Numbered from the stretch's first letter, positions 23,975-32,959 are shown. The stretch is 64,000 nt of DNA from Pyrobaculum sp. WP30 (GCA_001189275.1 CP012158.1:248001-312000), one strand, 5' to 3'. Notes: generated from the sequence alone by a model not told the origin. A program made the numbers and translations.

Positions 23975-24839
23975 GGCGCTTCCTGTGGATGGGTAGGTTC
24001 ATGAGGCCTATGTGGGTCCTGCCGGAGTAAAACGCCGTGGATACGCCTCTCTCCTTCAGTCTCTTGTCCACCTCGTCTGCCGTAAGCGCGGCTGGGTTGT
24101 GTCTGAGGGAGCCCAGGATGTAGTTCACGGCGTAGCCGAAGGAGGGGATCCACACCTCGTACTCTGCGACGATGGGGAAGACGGACCTCACGCCGTTAAG
24201 CACCATGTCGTAGGCGGCGGGGAAGAAGAAGCTGTTGCCTGCTTGCGTCACGACGACTCCGTCGTCTCTTAAGATTTTCCGGATCTTCTGGAAGAACTCC
24301 GGGGCGTAGAGCTGTTTGGCGATGTCGGAGCTGTAGGGGTCTGTCAGATCCATTATCACGACGTCGTATTTATCGCCGGTCTTCAAGGCGTTCTCCACGT
24401 AGACGAAGCCGTCTTCTATCACCACCCTAGCCCGGGGGTCGTCGAAGGAGCCTTGATGCATCTCTGGGAGGTACCGCCGCGACAGCTCCACCACGTCGCC
24501 GTCTATGTCCACCATCACGGCTCTCTGGACCGTCTTGTGCTTTAGTACCTCTCGCAATGTGGCGCCCTCGCCTCCGCCTAGTATCAACACGTCGTGGGGG
24601 GCCGGGTGGGTGACCATGGCTGGGTGGACGAGGCTTTCGTGGTAGAAGTGTTCGTCTTGGTAAGATGACTGGATGTAGTCGTCAAGGATTAGGGCGCGGT
24701 CGTAGTCCTCGGTGTCTGCGATGATTATCGTCTGGTATTTTGACCGCTTCACGGCGTGTATTGCCTTTATCCTTATCAAGAGCGTGGTGTTGCCGCTCAG
24801 CGGCTCGATCAAGACTACGGGGCCTGGGGGCTTGGCCAT
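23967..24839 (-). CDS. speE: Polyamine aminopropyltransferase (spermidine/thermospermine synthase family)
   Basis: A 290-residue member of the SpeE family. It has the gate loop ILDDYIQSSYQDEHFYHESL, the decarboxylated-SAM/nucleotide motif VLILGGGEGATLREVLKH, and the acidic DLTDPYSS loop. It transfers an aminopropyl group to a polyamine. Characterised crenarchaeal relatives from Pyrobaculum make thermospermine-type polyamines, so the product may be that rather than spermidine; sequence alone does not decide. The TATA box is 27 bp upstream of ATG 24839. It precedes and overlaps coaBC. Confidence 0.9.
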   Translation of the reverse strand: MAKPPGPVVLIEPLSGNTTLLIRIKAIHAVKRSKYQTIIIADTEDYDRALILDDYIQSSYQDEHFYHESLVHPAMVTHPAPHDVLILGGGEGATLREVLKHKTVQRAVMVDIDGDVVELSRRYLPEMHQGSFDDPRARVVIEDGFVYVENALKTGDKYDVVIMDLTDPYSSDIAKQLYAPEFFQKIRKILRDDGVVVTQAGNSFFFPAAYDMVLNGVRSVFPIVAEYEVWIPSFGYAVNYILGSLRHNPAALTADEVDKRLKERGVSTAFYSGRTHIGLMNLPIHRKRRV

Positions 24840-24875
24840 ATCCTCTTCTGCACAGCCGCTTTTTTAATATTGCGG

Positions 24876-26600
24876 CTAGTGTTGCGAGGCCTCTAGGTGC
24901 TGACGTATGAACCTCACCACCTCGGTGTAGATCTTGATGCGGTTTTCCACCTTGGAGATTGTGTGTCCCTCGTCGGGGAGGATGATCACCTCCACCCGTC
25001 TTCCCAGCTCCTTTAGGCGTTGGGCTAGTTGCTCCGCCTCGTAGACGGGCACCCTTATGTCGTTGGCACCGTGGATTATCATCAACGGCGCCTCTATTTT
25101 CTCCACATGCGTCGCCGGGCTTAATTGCGTTAAGACGTCTCTGTGTTTGTCTAGGTAGCCGTATTCAGCCTCTCTGTATTTCCTCCGCCACGGCGCCGTC
25201 CTCTCGAGGAATGTGACGAGGTTGAAGATGCCGACTATCTCCACTCCGCAGGCCCAGAGGTGGGGGGCGGCGGCGAGGGCCATCAGGGTGAGGTAGCCGC
25301 CGTAGGAGCCGCCCATGATGCACGGCTTCTTCGCGGCTATGCCTTGTTCCGTCAGCCATTTGGCGAAGGTCTCCACGTCTTTAACGGCGTCCCATCGCCT
25401 CTCCACGTCGTCTAGGTGGACGAAGGTTTTGCCGTAGCCGGTGCTTCCTCTGTAGTTAGGCGCCGCCACTATGTAGCCCGCCATGAGGAGGGCCGCGACG
25501 AGGGGCTTGAACTCGGGCCGGTCCTGGCTCTCCGGGCCTCCGTGGAGGTAAACCACGGCGCCTTTTGCCTCCCCAGGTGGTTTGTATATGTTGGCGTGTA
25601 TCCGCCTTCCGTCGAAGCTTTCGTACCAGGCCGACTCGGGGTCGGGGATCCGCTCAAGCTCCACGCCGAACCTCGGCGAATACGTCAGCCTCCTGACTGC
25701 ACCTGCCTGGTATGTGTAGATCTCGTGGCCGCGGTTGATGCCTGAGAGCGAGAGGAGGACCCTGCCGTCTCTGAACTGCAAGGAGGTCACGACGCCTGGG
25801 GGCAGGGCGATTTTGTGAGTGAGGCCTGACGGGATGTGCATATAGTAGAGGCCGGAGGCGTCTCCCTCGTTGAGCGCGAAGACGAGGTAGTCCCTCCAAA
25901 CGTCAAACAGCTCCACGTCTCTGTCCAGCTGTACGACGTATTTCCAGTTGCCGGTGGAGAGGTCCATCTGGGCTATCCCAACGTATTCGCTGTCCATATT
26001 TGTTAGGTACAGGAGCCTCCCGTCCCCCACGTATTTGGGTGAGTGGTTAAGCGCCTCACCTGCGTGTTTGGTCAGCTCCCGCACCTCCCCCTCCCTAACC
26101 CAGTAGATCGTGCTGTCGAGGTTCGTCTCGTAATGCGTGACGAAGATGCCCACCTCGGACCACTCCTCCGCCGCGTTTATCCCGGGCAACTCCGCCGCCT
26201 TCGTCACTGCTCCGCTGACCTTGTCGTATAGGTAGAGGTGGAAGTTCTGCCCGTCGTCTCTGGTGGAGGTGAAGGCCAGCCTCTGGGAGTCGGGGGACCA
26301 GGCCCCCAGGTTGTTCACGCCTTCTGTGGAGACGGGGGTGATGTCTCCGTCGACAATATAGATGCGCCACTTCTCGTCTCCACCCACGTCAGTCGCCACG
26401 GCCACTGCGCCGTCTCCGGCGACGCGGAAATCGCCCACTCTCCCCTCCCAAGGCACAACCACGTCGTGTACAACTCCGTCGAACCTCCACAGTTGCATTA
26501 CGCCAGTTACGTCGCTTAGGTAGTACACGGCCCCGCGCGGCCCCGCCCTCGGGGAGGTTGCCGAGCGGATAGAGAGCGTCCTCTTGATCAAGAGCTCCAT
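24876..26600 (-). CDS. S9 family peptidase (acylaminoacyl-peptidase-like)
   Basis: A 574-residue serine peptidase. The first ~320 residues form a beta-propeller of WD/TolB-like repeats (for example GAWSPDSQRLAFTSTRDDGQ, LTYSPRFGVEL). The C-terminal alpha/beta hydrolase has Ser432 (GGSYGG), Asp514 (HGANDIRVP) and His546 (DEGHTIS). It cleaves short peptides or removes acylated N-terminal residues in the cytosol. No signal peptide. The TATA box (complement of gttatatca, 26620-26628) is 24-25 bp before ATG 26600. Confidence 0.92.
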   Translation of the reverse strand: MELLIKRTLSIRSATSPRAGPRGAVYYLSDVTGVMQLWRFDGVVHDVVVPWEGRVGDFRVAGDGAVAVATDVGGDEKWRIYIVDGDITPVSTEGVNNLGAWSPDSQRLAFTSTRDDGQNFHLYLYDKVSGAVTKAAELPGINAAEEWSEVGIFVTHYETNLDSTIYWVREGEVRELTKHAGEALNHSPKYVGDGRLLYLTNMDSEYVGIAQMDLSTGNWKYVVQLDRDVELFDVWRDYLVFALNEGDASGLYYMHIPSGLTHKIALPPGVVTSLQFRDGRVLLSLSGINRGHEIYTYQAGAVRRLTYSPRFGVELERIPDPESAWYESFDGRRIHANIYKPPGEAKGAVVYLHGGPESQDRPEFKPLVAALLMAGYIVAAPNYRGSTGYGKTFVHLDDVERRWDAVKDVETFAKWLTEQGIAAKKPCIMGGSYGGYLTLMALAAAPHLWACGVEIVGIFNLVTFLERTAPWRRKYREAEYGYLDKHRDVLTQLSPATHVEKIEAPLMIIHGANDIRVPVYEAEQLAQRLKELGRRVEVIILPDEGHTISKVENRIKIYTEVVRFIRQHLEASQH

Positions 26601-26665
26601 AGGGGCGATGAATGGGGGAGTTATATCAATTAGCCTTCAGTAATTTTTTAAGTTGCCGTATTATC

Positions 26666-26917
26666 GTGAAGGCGGAACAACATCTACCTGCCCTGATTTG
26701 GTACCTCCAGAGGCGTGGGAGGAGCGACCGGGGGGTGGTAATCGCCGTGCGGACCCGCGAGATCTGTGGAGTAGATAGACGATGCGGGTGGGCGCTCCGC
26801 CGCCTGATGATGTCTCTGGTGGCCCAGGGCCTGGCTAAGCGCCATAAACAAGGGGTCTACCTCATAGAGAGGGAATCCCTAGGTAGAGTCCTTTCAGTTC
26901 TGCAGAAACTGATTTAA
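26666..26917 (+). CDS. Small winged-helix-like protein
   Basis: About 83 residues: AEQHLPALIWYLQRRGRSD, then VAVRTREICGVDRRCGWALR and LMMSLVAQGLAKRHKQGVYLIE, an arrangement of three helices and a beta wing as in archaeal winged-helix DNA-binding proteins. GTG 26666 is preferred over the upstream ATG 26612 because the box taatttttta (26641-26650) lies before it at about 20 bp. It may act as a local transcription regulator; the target is not known. Confidence 0.6.
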   Translation: MKAEQHLPALIWYLQRRGRSDRGVVIAVRTREICGVDRRCGWALRRLMMSLVAQGLAKRHKQGVYLIERESLGRVLSVLQKLI

Positions 26918-26937
26918 AGCTGGCATTCGGCTCATCC

Positions 26938-27543
26938 GTGCATGATCCAGAGCTGAGGAGGCGGGAGCTGATGGATATCGTAATCTCTCTAGTGGTGCTT
27001 TCTTTGGGCTTCTCGATTTCGATGGCCGGACGGGGCATCGTCGGCGGGATACGCTGGAACCTCGTTGTTGCGTATCTGCCCCTCACCGCCTTCGTCCTCC
27101 TCTTCGCGTTCATAGGCCACGAGCTGGCCCACCGCCAAGTCGCCAGGAGGCTTGGGTACATAGCCATGTACCAGGCTGACTACAACCTCCTGCCGCTCGC
27201 CGTGATTTTCCCACTGCTGTTCGGCTTCGTGTTCGCCGCGCCCGGCGCCGTGGTGATCTCGCCCTTCAGACTCCACGGACACGGCGACGAGAGACGCGAC
27301 AGGTTCTTTATATCAGCCGCCGGGCCTTTGACAAACATAGCATTCGCCGCGGCCGGCGCCGCGTTGATGACGGCGTTGCAGTCAGAAATCTGGTGGTTTT
27401 TCGCGTACATAAACGCGTGGCTGGCGCTCTTCAACCTCCTCCCCATACCGCCTCTCGACGGGTCGAAGATGATACGCGCAAACCCTGCCCTGTGGCTTCC
27501 AATAATAGCAGTGGCGGCGCTTCTCGTTCTGTGGCTCTGGTAA
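26938..27543 (+). CDS. M50-type (site-2 protease-like) membrane metalloprotease
   Basis: A 201-residue membrane protein. The zinc motif HELAH is at residues 61-65 in a transmembrane helix, and the third ligand is Asp174 in NLLPIPPLDGSKM, the hallmark of family M50. About five or six membrane segments are seen. No PDZ or CBS domain. Relatives cleave membrane-spanning substrates such as anti-sigma factors in bacteria; archaeal targets are largely unknown. The galK start overlaps its last 13 bp. Confidence 0.85.
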   Translation: MHDPELRRRELMDIVISLVVLSLGFSISMAGRGIVGGIRWNLVVAYLPLTAFVLLFAFIGHELAHRQVARRLGYIAMYQADYNLLPLAVIFPLLFGFVFAAPGAVVISPFRLHGHGDERRDRFFISAAGPLTNIAFAAAGAALMTALQSEIWWFFAYINAWLALFNLLPIPPLDGSKMIRANPALWLPIIAVAALLVLWLW

Positions 27544-28616
27544 AGACATCTGCACCCGGCAGGCTCGACTTCCTAAACACACACCAAGACTACAAGGGCC
27601 TGCCGGTGGTGTCCGTGGCGGTCGACCTACGTACCCGCGTCGCCGTGGAGGAGGCGGCCATGTGCGAAATCACGTCGCAAAACACCGGGGAGCACTGCGT
27701 CTTCAGCCCCGGCGAGCCGCCGAGCGGCCGCGCCTTCTGCGACTACGTGAAAGCCGCAGTCGTGGCGCTGAGGAGAGCAGGCGTTGAGCTCCGCGGGTTC
27801 CGAGGCGTGTTGAGCTCAGACGTGCCCATAGGAGCCGGCATGGCCAGCAGCGCGGCGTTGCTTGTGGCACTGACAGGCGCCTTGTTGCGGCTCGCAGGCC
27901 GAGACGCCGACCTCTACGCGGTGGCTGAGCTGGCCTACGCGGCGGAGCGGGAGGTGCTGGGCGTCCCATGCGGCAGGCTCGACCAGTACGGCTCCGCCTT
28001 CGGCCGCGTATCCCTCATACACACAAGACCGCCGGTGAAGGTCCAACAGCTGGACCTGCCGGGAGGAGTCTTCGTGGTTCTCGACAGCGGGATCCGCCAC
28101 AGCACCGCCGAGGTCCACACAAAGAGGCAGGAGGAGCTCAGCAAAGCCGTGGAGATGCTTAAACAAACCCTAGGCGTGAGATGCGAGGGGTTCTGGGACT
28201 TTCCGTGGCACCTCCTCCACGGCAGAGAAGACGCCGTGGAGCAGTTGCCGGAGCCCATGAGGAGCAGAGTTGTGTTTACCCTGGAAATGCAGAAATCCAC
28301 AGAAAGAGCACTGGAGCTCCTGCGGAGCCCCCTCGCCCCCCCGGGGGAGGTCCTCAAGGCTGTGGGGAGGGAGATGACGCTACAACACAAACTACTGGCC
28401 GAGCTCTACGAGGTGTCTCTGCCGCGGCTGGACAAGCTGGTGGAGGAGGCCATAGGAGCAGGCGCATACGGCGCGAAGCTCTCAGGCGCAGGTCTGGGCG
28501 GGGTCGTGATAGCCCTAGCCCCCGACAGAGAAACCGCGGAGAAGATAGGCCGCAGATCAAGCGCGGAGAGGTGGTGGGCTGTCCAGGTCGACGAGGGGCT
28601 ACGGTATGGAGATTAG
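27531..28616 (+). CDS. galK: Galactokinase (GHMP kinase)
   Basis: A 361-residue GHMP family kinase. The N-terminal sugar motif is SAPGRLDFLNTHQDYKGLPV, a GRVNLIGEHTDY-like motif in which N-T-H-Q-D replaces the usual G-E-H-x-D, as in crenarchaeal forms. Motif 2 is DVPIGAGMASSAALLVAL and motif 3 is AKLSGAGLGGVVIAL. It phosphorylates galactose for the Leloir pathway. GTG 27531 lies inside the M50 gene's end; galT starts before its stop (11 bp overlap), so galK and galT are one operon. Confidence 0.87.
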   Translation: MALVKTSAPGRLDFLNTHQDYKGLPVVSVAVDLRTRVAVEEAAMCEITSQNTGEHCVFSPGEPPSGRAFCDYVKAAVVALRRAGVELRGFRGVLSSDVPIGAGMASSAALLVALTGALLRLAGRDADLYAVAELAYAAEREVLGVPCGRLDQYGSAFGRVSLIHTRPPVKVQQLDLPGGVFVVLDSGIRHSTAEVHTKRQEELSKAVEMLKQTLGVRCEGFWDFPWHLLHGREDAVEQLPEPMRSRVVFTLEMQKSTERALELLRSPLAPPGEVLKAVGREMTLQHKLLAELYEVSLPRLDKLVEEAIGAGAYGAKLSGAGLGGVVIALAPDRETAEKIGRRSSAERWWAVQVDEGLRYGD

Positions 28617-29586
28617 GCGGAACCCCTTCACGGGGGAACGCGTCCTAGTCTCGCCGCACCGCCTCTCGAGGCCCTGGCAACCAGAGGGCTTCTGCCCCTT
28701 CTGCCCAGGAGGCCCCGAGACAGGCCAGGGGTGGGAGTTACTTCTGCTCCCCAACCGCTACCCAGTGGTGACGAGGAACCCCCCAACCCCCACGCAGGAG
28801 GAGCTCTTCCAGGCCGAGGAGGCCTACGGACAGGCATACGTGTTGGTGGAGACGCCGCAACACGACTTAGACGACCTAAGCGACCTGCCGCCAAGCCAGA
28901 TAGAAAAGGTGCTGAGGCTGGTGATGAAGGCTCAGAAAGAGGCCGAGGAGGACCCCAAAGCGCTCTACTTCCTCTTCTTTAGAAACAAGGGGAAGGAAAT
29001 CGGGGTCTCCCTGACGCATCCCCACTCCCAGATATACATCCTCCCCGTCGTGCCTCCACGCGTCGAGACGGAGCTAAGGGCCTCAGAGGAGTGGTATAGA
29101 CAGAGGGGAACTTGTCTACACTGCCTAATCACAACGCGAGAAGAGAAACGCATCGTCTACCAAAACGCCAGCTGGAAAAGCTTCGTGCCCTACTACGCCA
29201 GGTGGCCCCACGAGGTACACATATACCCCAAGAGACACGTCAGCCACTTCACAGCCCTCAGAGAAGACGAAGTCAGAGACCTCGCCGACATGCTGAGAAA
29301 AACCCTATGCGCCTTCAAGACAGCATTAGGCAAACCCATGCCCTACATAATGGTGCTACACCAAGCCCCCCTGAGGGTGGAAACCCCCCACTACCACCTC
29401 CACTTCGAGATATATGGGATGTATAGACCTGATGGGAAGCTTAAATACGCCGCCGGAGCAGAGCTAGGCGCCTCGCTATACACGCTAGACACAACGCCCG
29501 AGGAAACCGCAGAAAGGCTGAGGAAAGCGCTCGCCAACTGCGTTACAAATCCCCGCCCATTTAGGGCGGGGATGGGAAAAGTCTAA
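28606..29586 (+). CDS. galT: Galactose-1-phosphate uridylyltransferase
   Basis: A 326-residue HIT-superfamily enzyme. It has a CPFCPGG zinc-type pair near residue 30, the HCLI second site, NRYPVVTRNP, and the active-site motif SLTHPHSQIY (HPH, with catalytic His). It exchanges UMP between UDP-glucose and galactose-1-phosphate. It is coupled to galK. The last ~12 codons (NPRPFRAGMGKV) are not native-looking: they are encoded by the left hairpin of the omega-RNA-like element at 29549, so the original C-terminus was replaced or extended by an insertion. Confidence 0.9.
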   Translation: MEIRRNPFTGERVLVSPHRLSRPWQPEGFCPFCPGGPETGQGWELLLLPNRYPVVTRNPPTPTQEELFQAEEAYGQAYVLVETPQHDLDDLSDLPPSQIEKVLRLVMKAQKEAEEDPKALYFLFFRNKGKEIGVSLTHPHSQIYILPVVPPRVETELRASEEWYRQRGTCLHCLITTREEKRIVYQNASWKSFVPYYARWPHEVHIYPKRHVSHFTALREDEVRDLADMLRKTLCAFKTALGKPMPYIMVLHQAPLRVETPHYHLHFEIYGMYRPDGKLKYAAGAELGASLYTLDTTPEETAERLRKALANCVTNPRPFRAGMGKV

Positions 29587-29712
29587 AATGTGGGTGTTGC
29601 TTATCCTAGGCCCGCGGTTGCGGGCGGATGGCCCGCGGTGCTGGCCCGGGCGAGGGCGCCTGTGAGTTGCCCTGGAGGGAACCCCTGCCCCTTAGGGCGG
29701 GGAGGAGGTCAG
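29549..29712 (+). repeat. Solo IS605/TnpB-end element, omega-RNA-like (copy B)
   Basis: About 164 bp. The left hairpin is CCCCGCCC (29551-29558) / GGGCGGGG (29564-29571). Inner parts are the cggtgctggcccggg core (29636-29650) and gggcgcct. The right hairpin is CCCCTGCCC / GGGCGGGG (29682-29702), then aggaggtcag. Layout and sequence match copy A (6187), with a ~37 bp deletion after the core. No tnpB is present. The left end supplies the galT stop and last codons, and the right end reaches the rpl30 stop codon (29709-29711). It may be transcribed with galKT and yield a stand-alone omega-RNA-like transcript whose guide would be the DNA after 29712. Confidence 0.62.
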
Positions 29713-30245
29713 AGCATCCGGCGGATCAAGTCGTTAATAAGCGGACCCCTGTAGCCTAAGTCGCCGCCGACAGAGAAGTGGAGCTTGACGCTGTTTAGCC
29801 CGCCCCGAGGCGGATGTAGCCTGAAGAACGGCTTGAGATACGGTATGCAGGGCGGTCTCTGGCCGTCCTTAAACCTCGCCCTTTTGCCGCACGAAAGGCG
29901 GTTTATCTCCCCCGCGACATATGCCAAGGCCACCTCCTCAAACGACTGCCACCCCCACTTCTGGAGATACTCAAGCGTCAGCGGCTTGTCGCCCGCGATT
30001 CTCCCCCTCCTCCTCAACACCTCCGCGAGGGTGTCGGCGTCTATCTCGCCCCAGGTAATCCAGTCGTTTGCCCTTTCGATCATGCCCATGACGTCGGGGG
30101 TGCCGGGGACCACCACCATGGTGAACTTCCTCCTTAGCCGCAGAAGATTCAAGGCGGTTGCTATGTCCCTGGGGGTTGTGGGTATGCCCCTAATCCTTAT
30201 GACGGCGTAGCGCGGATAGATCATCCTCTGCACTGCCTCCGTCAT
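29709..30245 (-). CDS. rpl30: Ribosomal protein L30 (uL30), archaeal type
   Basis: A 178-residue archaeal/eukaryotic-type L30, longer than bacterial L30. Typical stretches are [56 protein letters not shown], and a C-terminal [14 protein letters not shown]. It follows rps5 with a 4 bp overlap, the S5-L30 order of archaeal spc-type operons, although the rest of that operon is absent here and rnhB precedes it. Its stop codon falls within the right end of the omega-RNA-like element. Confidence 0.93.
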   Translation of the reverse strand: MTEAVQRMIYPRYAVIRIRGIPTTPRDIATALNLLRLRRKFTMVVVPGTPDVMGMIERANDWITWGEIDADTLAEVLRRRGRIAGDKPLTLEYLQKWGWQSFEEVALAYVAGEINRLSCGKRARFKDGQRPPCIPYLKPFFRLHPPRGGLNSVKLHFSVGGDLGYRGPLINDLIRRML

Positions 30246-30850
30246 ATCCTGAAGTAGTAGGTGTTCCTCAATGCGTTGTACACAGCTAGGGCGAAGTTCA
30301 AAGTGGTTCTGGTCTCCCCGCGCGTTCGGGTCCAGACGTCTTTAACGCCGGCCAGCCGCAGAACCGCCTTTGCCACGTCCCCAGCCACAAGCCCGACTCC
30401 CTTCGGCGCAGGTATCAAGGTCACCTCCACGGTGCCTGACCTCCCCCTCACCACAAACGGCACGCTGTGCGGCTCATCGCAGGAACACTTCCAAGAGCCG
30501 CAACCGCGTCTCACCGGCACCAAGTTAAGCTTGGCCTCCCTAGTCGCCTTCTCAATGGCCTGCCTAACCTGCCTCGCCTTCCCTATCCCCACCCCCACGT
30601 ATCCATCCTCGTTGCCCAACGCAACGACGGCTTGGAACTGGTTGCGCTCGCCTGCATGCGTCTGGCGCTGCACCAGGTTCACGTTAAGAAGCTCCTGCCT
30701 CAGACCCGGCAGAAGGACGTCGACGATCTCAGGCTCCTTTATTATGTGGTTGTTCGCAAAAACCTCGTCGATGGTTCTGATTTTCCCCTCCTTCACCAGT
30801 CGCCCAAGCTCAGTCCTCGGCTCCCAAAGACTCATATCGACGACGCTCAC
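30242..30850 (-). CDS. rps5: Ribosomal protein S5 (uS5), archaeal type
   Basis: About 202 residues. Archaeal N-terminus [20 protein letters not shown], then the S5 core [19 protein letters not shown] and [17 protein letters not shown], a Cys-containing loop [14 protein letters not shown], and [22 protein letters not shown] chose GTG 30850 because the TATA box (complement of cctttaaataatt, 30869-30881) is about 25 bp upstream; ATG 30835 is possible. A much longer frame continues upstream inside rnhB but is unlikely. Confidence 0.93.
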   Translation of the reverse strand: MSVVDMSLWEPRTELGRLVKEGKIRTIDEVFANNHIIKEPEIVDVLLPGLRQELLNVNLVQRQTHAGERNQFQAVVALGNEDGYVGVGIGKARQVRQAIEKATREAKLNLVPVRRGCGSWKCSCDEPHSVPFVVRGRSGTVEVTLIPAPKGVGLVAGDVAKAVLRLAGVKDVWTRTRGETRTTLNFALAVYNALRNTYYFRI

Positions 30851-30881
30851 GTACGAGGCAGACAGGACCCCTTTAAATAAT

Positions 30882-31469
30882 TTATCCGCGGACCGTACGC
30901 CAACTCCACCGCACGCACTCAGCCGGAAACCTGCCCGTCCGCAGAGCCTCAACCGTCTTGGGATCGGAGGGGTAGCCGGTCCCAGCACCACCTGCCTCCT
31001 GCGCGACCAACTCCATGAGGCGGTCCCTCACCACCTTAGCCACTATGCTAGCCGCCGCCACCTGCGGCACCTCCTCGCCCCGGTGAAGCGCCACGAACCT
31101 GCGCCCCGTCAGAAACGACAGCGCGGCCCCGTACCGCTCCGGCTTGACGTCTGGCGAATCCACGTAGTAGAGATCGGCGGGGCACGCCTCCACGAGCCTC
31201 GCCGTGAAGTCCAGCTCCAACGCGTTCAAGCCGCCCCGCTGTACGTACAGATCGACGACATGAGGCTCCACCACCACGTAGTTAACGCAGTCAGCCGCCT
31301 TCAGCACCTCGTCGAACAGCCGCCTCCTCGCCGCCGGGCTCAGACGCTTCGAGTCCCTAACTCCAAGCCGCCGCAGCGCCTCCCCGTCCCCCACCACCAC
31401 GGCGATGACCATGGGCCCGACCACAGGCCCCCGCCCCGCCTCGTCGATCCCCCCAATCACAACACACAT
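30882..31469 (-). CDS. rnhB: Ribonuclease HII
   Basis: A 195-residue RNase H type 2 that removes ribonucleotides and RNA primers from DNA. The first catalytic Asp-Glu is in GGIDEAGRGPVVGPMV, RDSKRLSPAARRRLFDEV is the standard second motif, YYVDSPDVKPERY holds the next Asp, and AAASIVAKVVRDRLM follows. ATG 31469 is the first start; GTG 31460 would suit the TATA box taaataag (31481-31488) better. It heads rnhB-rps5-rpl30. Confidence 0.92.
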   Translation of the reverse strand: MCVVIGGIDEAGRGPVVGPMVIAVVVGDGEALRRLGVRDSKRLSPAARRRLFDEVLKAADCVNYVVVEPHVVDLYVQRGGLNALELDFTARLVEACPADLYYVDSPDVKPERYGAALSFLTGRRFVALHRGEEVPQVAAASIVAKVVRDRLMELVAQEAGGAGTGYPSDPKTVEALRTGRFPAECVRWSWRTVRG

Positions 31470-31492
31470 AAACCCACCCCTAAATAAGCCCG

Positions 31493-31666
31493 ATGGAGAT
31501 CCCGCAGGAGCTCGCCAACCACCTAAAGGTTGAGGTAGATCAGTGGGACGTGGCGCATATCGTCTGCCTAAGGTGCAGGAAGAAGTTCTTCACGCTGAAA
31601 GACGCCGCGCTTCATCTGTATTACGTCCACGGCGTAAAAACCGCGCAGAAATACGCCGAGACTTAA
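31493..31666 (+). CDS. 57-residue C2H2 zinc-finger mini-protein
   Basis: A short plus-strand gene between rnhB and padR. The frame MEIPQELANHLKVEV is followed by CLRCRKKFFTLKDAALHLYY and VHG, a textbook C-x2-C-x12-H-x4-H zinc finger, then a short tail and TAA at 31664-31666, which overlaps the padR stop by 4 bp. Archaeal single-finger mini-proteins are known and thought to bind nucleic acid or partner proteins. The TATA-like acataaac (31465-31472) is about 24 bp before the ATG. Confidence 0.75.
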   Translation: MEIPQELANHLKVEVDQWDVAHIVCLRCRKKFFTLKDAALHLYYVHGVKTAQKYAET

Positions 31667-32142
31667 CGCGCCCCCCGCAACTGTGCAAGACGCGCAGACA
31701 CCTTCTCCTCCAGCCTCCTAAGAAGCATCAAAACCTCCTCCAGAAGCGCCTCGTCCTCCCCCTCCACCTCGTCAAACACCTCGTCTATATACACAAGCTC
31801 ATCCCTAATAGCCGCCAGGAAATCGCCAGCGGCGGCCCCGCTTTCTAACATCTGTACGAGACCCCTAAACTCCTCAACCTCCATAAGCCTATCCAGTTGC
31901 TCCTCGCCCTGCGGTGTGAGTTCATATATCTTCTTCCTGCGCCGCCCCACGTAGATCTCCCGCGCCGTGATGAGCCCCTCAGATTCCAAATACGCAAGTA
32001 GGGGGTACAGGGTGCCTGGCGACGGGACAAACCTGCCGGCGGTGAGCCTGCTCAGCTCCTTCAACATCTCGTACCCACTCATGGGCCTCTTCCTCAGCAC
32101 ATAGAGGACAACCCCCTTGAAGACCCCCCGACGCCTAAACAT
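31663..32142 (-). CDS. PadR family transcriptional regulator
   Basis: A 159-residue regulator. The winged-helix part (FKGVVLYVLRKRPMSGYEML; FVPSPGTLYPLLAYLESEGLI; RRKKIYELTPQGEEQL) is typical PadR, followed by a C-terminal helical dimerisation region rich in Glu. It overlaps nadE by 8 bp, so nadE and padR are co-transcribed. PadR proteins usually respond to small hydrophobic molecules or control efflux genes; no obvious target is adjacent. Confidence 0.88.
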   Translation of the reverse strand: MFRRRGVFKGVVLYVLRKRPMSGYEMLKELSRLTAGRFVPSPGTLYPLLAYLESEGLITAREIYVGRRRKKIYELTPQGEEQLDRLMEVEEFRGLVQMLESGAAAGDFLAAIRDELVYIDEVFDEVEGEDEALLEEVLMLLRRLEEKVSARLAQLRGAR

Positions 32143-32938
32143 CCCTCCTTGCCGGCGACAAGTCAGGAACAGGAGGAGGCTTGAGCTTATGCGCGTTAGC
32201 CCTCACGCGGCTTATCACCAACTCAGCCACGCCGCCGAACCTAGCCCTAACCTCCTCCAGCGGCATCTTCCTCTCAAACAAGGCGTAGAGGACTGCGTCG
32301 ATAACCTCGTAGGGAGCCCCCAGCTCCCCCTCCGCCGTGTGCCCCCGCCACAGCCTAGGGCTACTGGGCTTCTCGGTGATCCAGCCGAAGCCAAGCCGCC
32401 TAGCCATCTCCCTGACCTGTACCTTGTAGAGACCGCCGATGGGCAGAAGGTCCACCCCGCCGTCGCCGTATTTCGTGAAGTAGCCCAGCAGAAGCTCGCT
32501 CCTGTCGCCGCCACCCAGCACCAACAGGTTGTGCCTATTTGCGTAGTAGTACAGAATCGTCATTCTCACCCTCGGCAGTATGTTCCCCGCCGCGATCCTG
32601 TCATCCGGCGAATAGCCAGGAAGCGCCTTGGCGAAGGTCTCGGCGATGGGCGTCACGTCCACCCGCAGAACTTCAATCCCAAGCCGCCTAGCAACCTCGT
32701 AGGCATCCCGCTCATCCTCGGGGGGCGTATATACAGAGGGCATAAACACGCCTAACACCCTCCCGCGTCCCAAGGCCTCCACAGCCAAGGCGGCCGCCAC
32801 GGTGGAGTCCACACCGCCGCTCAGCCCAACCACGACACCCCGGGAGCCGGCACCTGCCACGTATTCCCTCACAAAGGAGGCGATGATCTCCCTGGCCTTG
32901 TCGTAATCTACAGCCTCAACCACAATGCGGTGATCCAC
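32135..32938 (-). CDS. nadE: NH3-dependent NAD+ synthetase
   Basis: A 267-residue ATP-pyrophosphatase that amidates deamido-NAD with ammonia. The PP-loop is GLSGGVDSTVAAALA (about residues 38-52), then GNILPRVRMTILYYYANRHN and LVLGGGDRSELLLGYFTKYGD and GGVDLLPIGGLYKVQVREMA, all NadE hallmarks. No glutaminase domain, so it relies on free ammonia. GTG 32938 has a TATA box (complement of ggttaaataagtt, 32958-32970) 26 bp upstream. It overlaps padR. Confidence 0.93.
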   Translation of the reverse strand: MDHRIVVEAVDYDKAREIIASFVREYVAGAGSRGVVVGLSGGVDSTVAAALAVEALGRGRVLGVFMPSVYTPPEDERDAYEVARRLGIEVLRVDVTPIAETFAKALPGYSPDDRIAAGNILPRVRMTILYYYANRHNLLVLGGGDRSELLLGYFTKYGDGGVDLLPIGGLYKVQVREMARRLGFGWITEKPSSPRLWRGHTAEGELGAPYEVIDAVLYALFERKMPLEEVRARFGGVAELVISRVRANAHKLKPPPVPDLSPARRDV

Positions 32939-32959
32939 CGCCTGGTAAAAAGAAGTTGG

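Noticed and set aside
27393-27530. Long N-terminal extension of galactokinase
   Set aside because: It lies inside the M50 protease gene and lacks homology; GTG 27531 begins just before the conserved sugar-binding motif.
30851-30991. Longer N-terminus of ribosomal protein S5
   Set aside because: It overlaps rnhB, and the promoter lies downstream of it.
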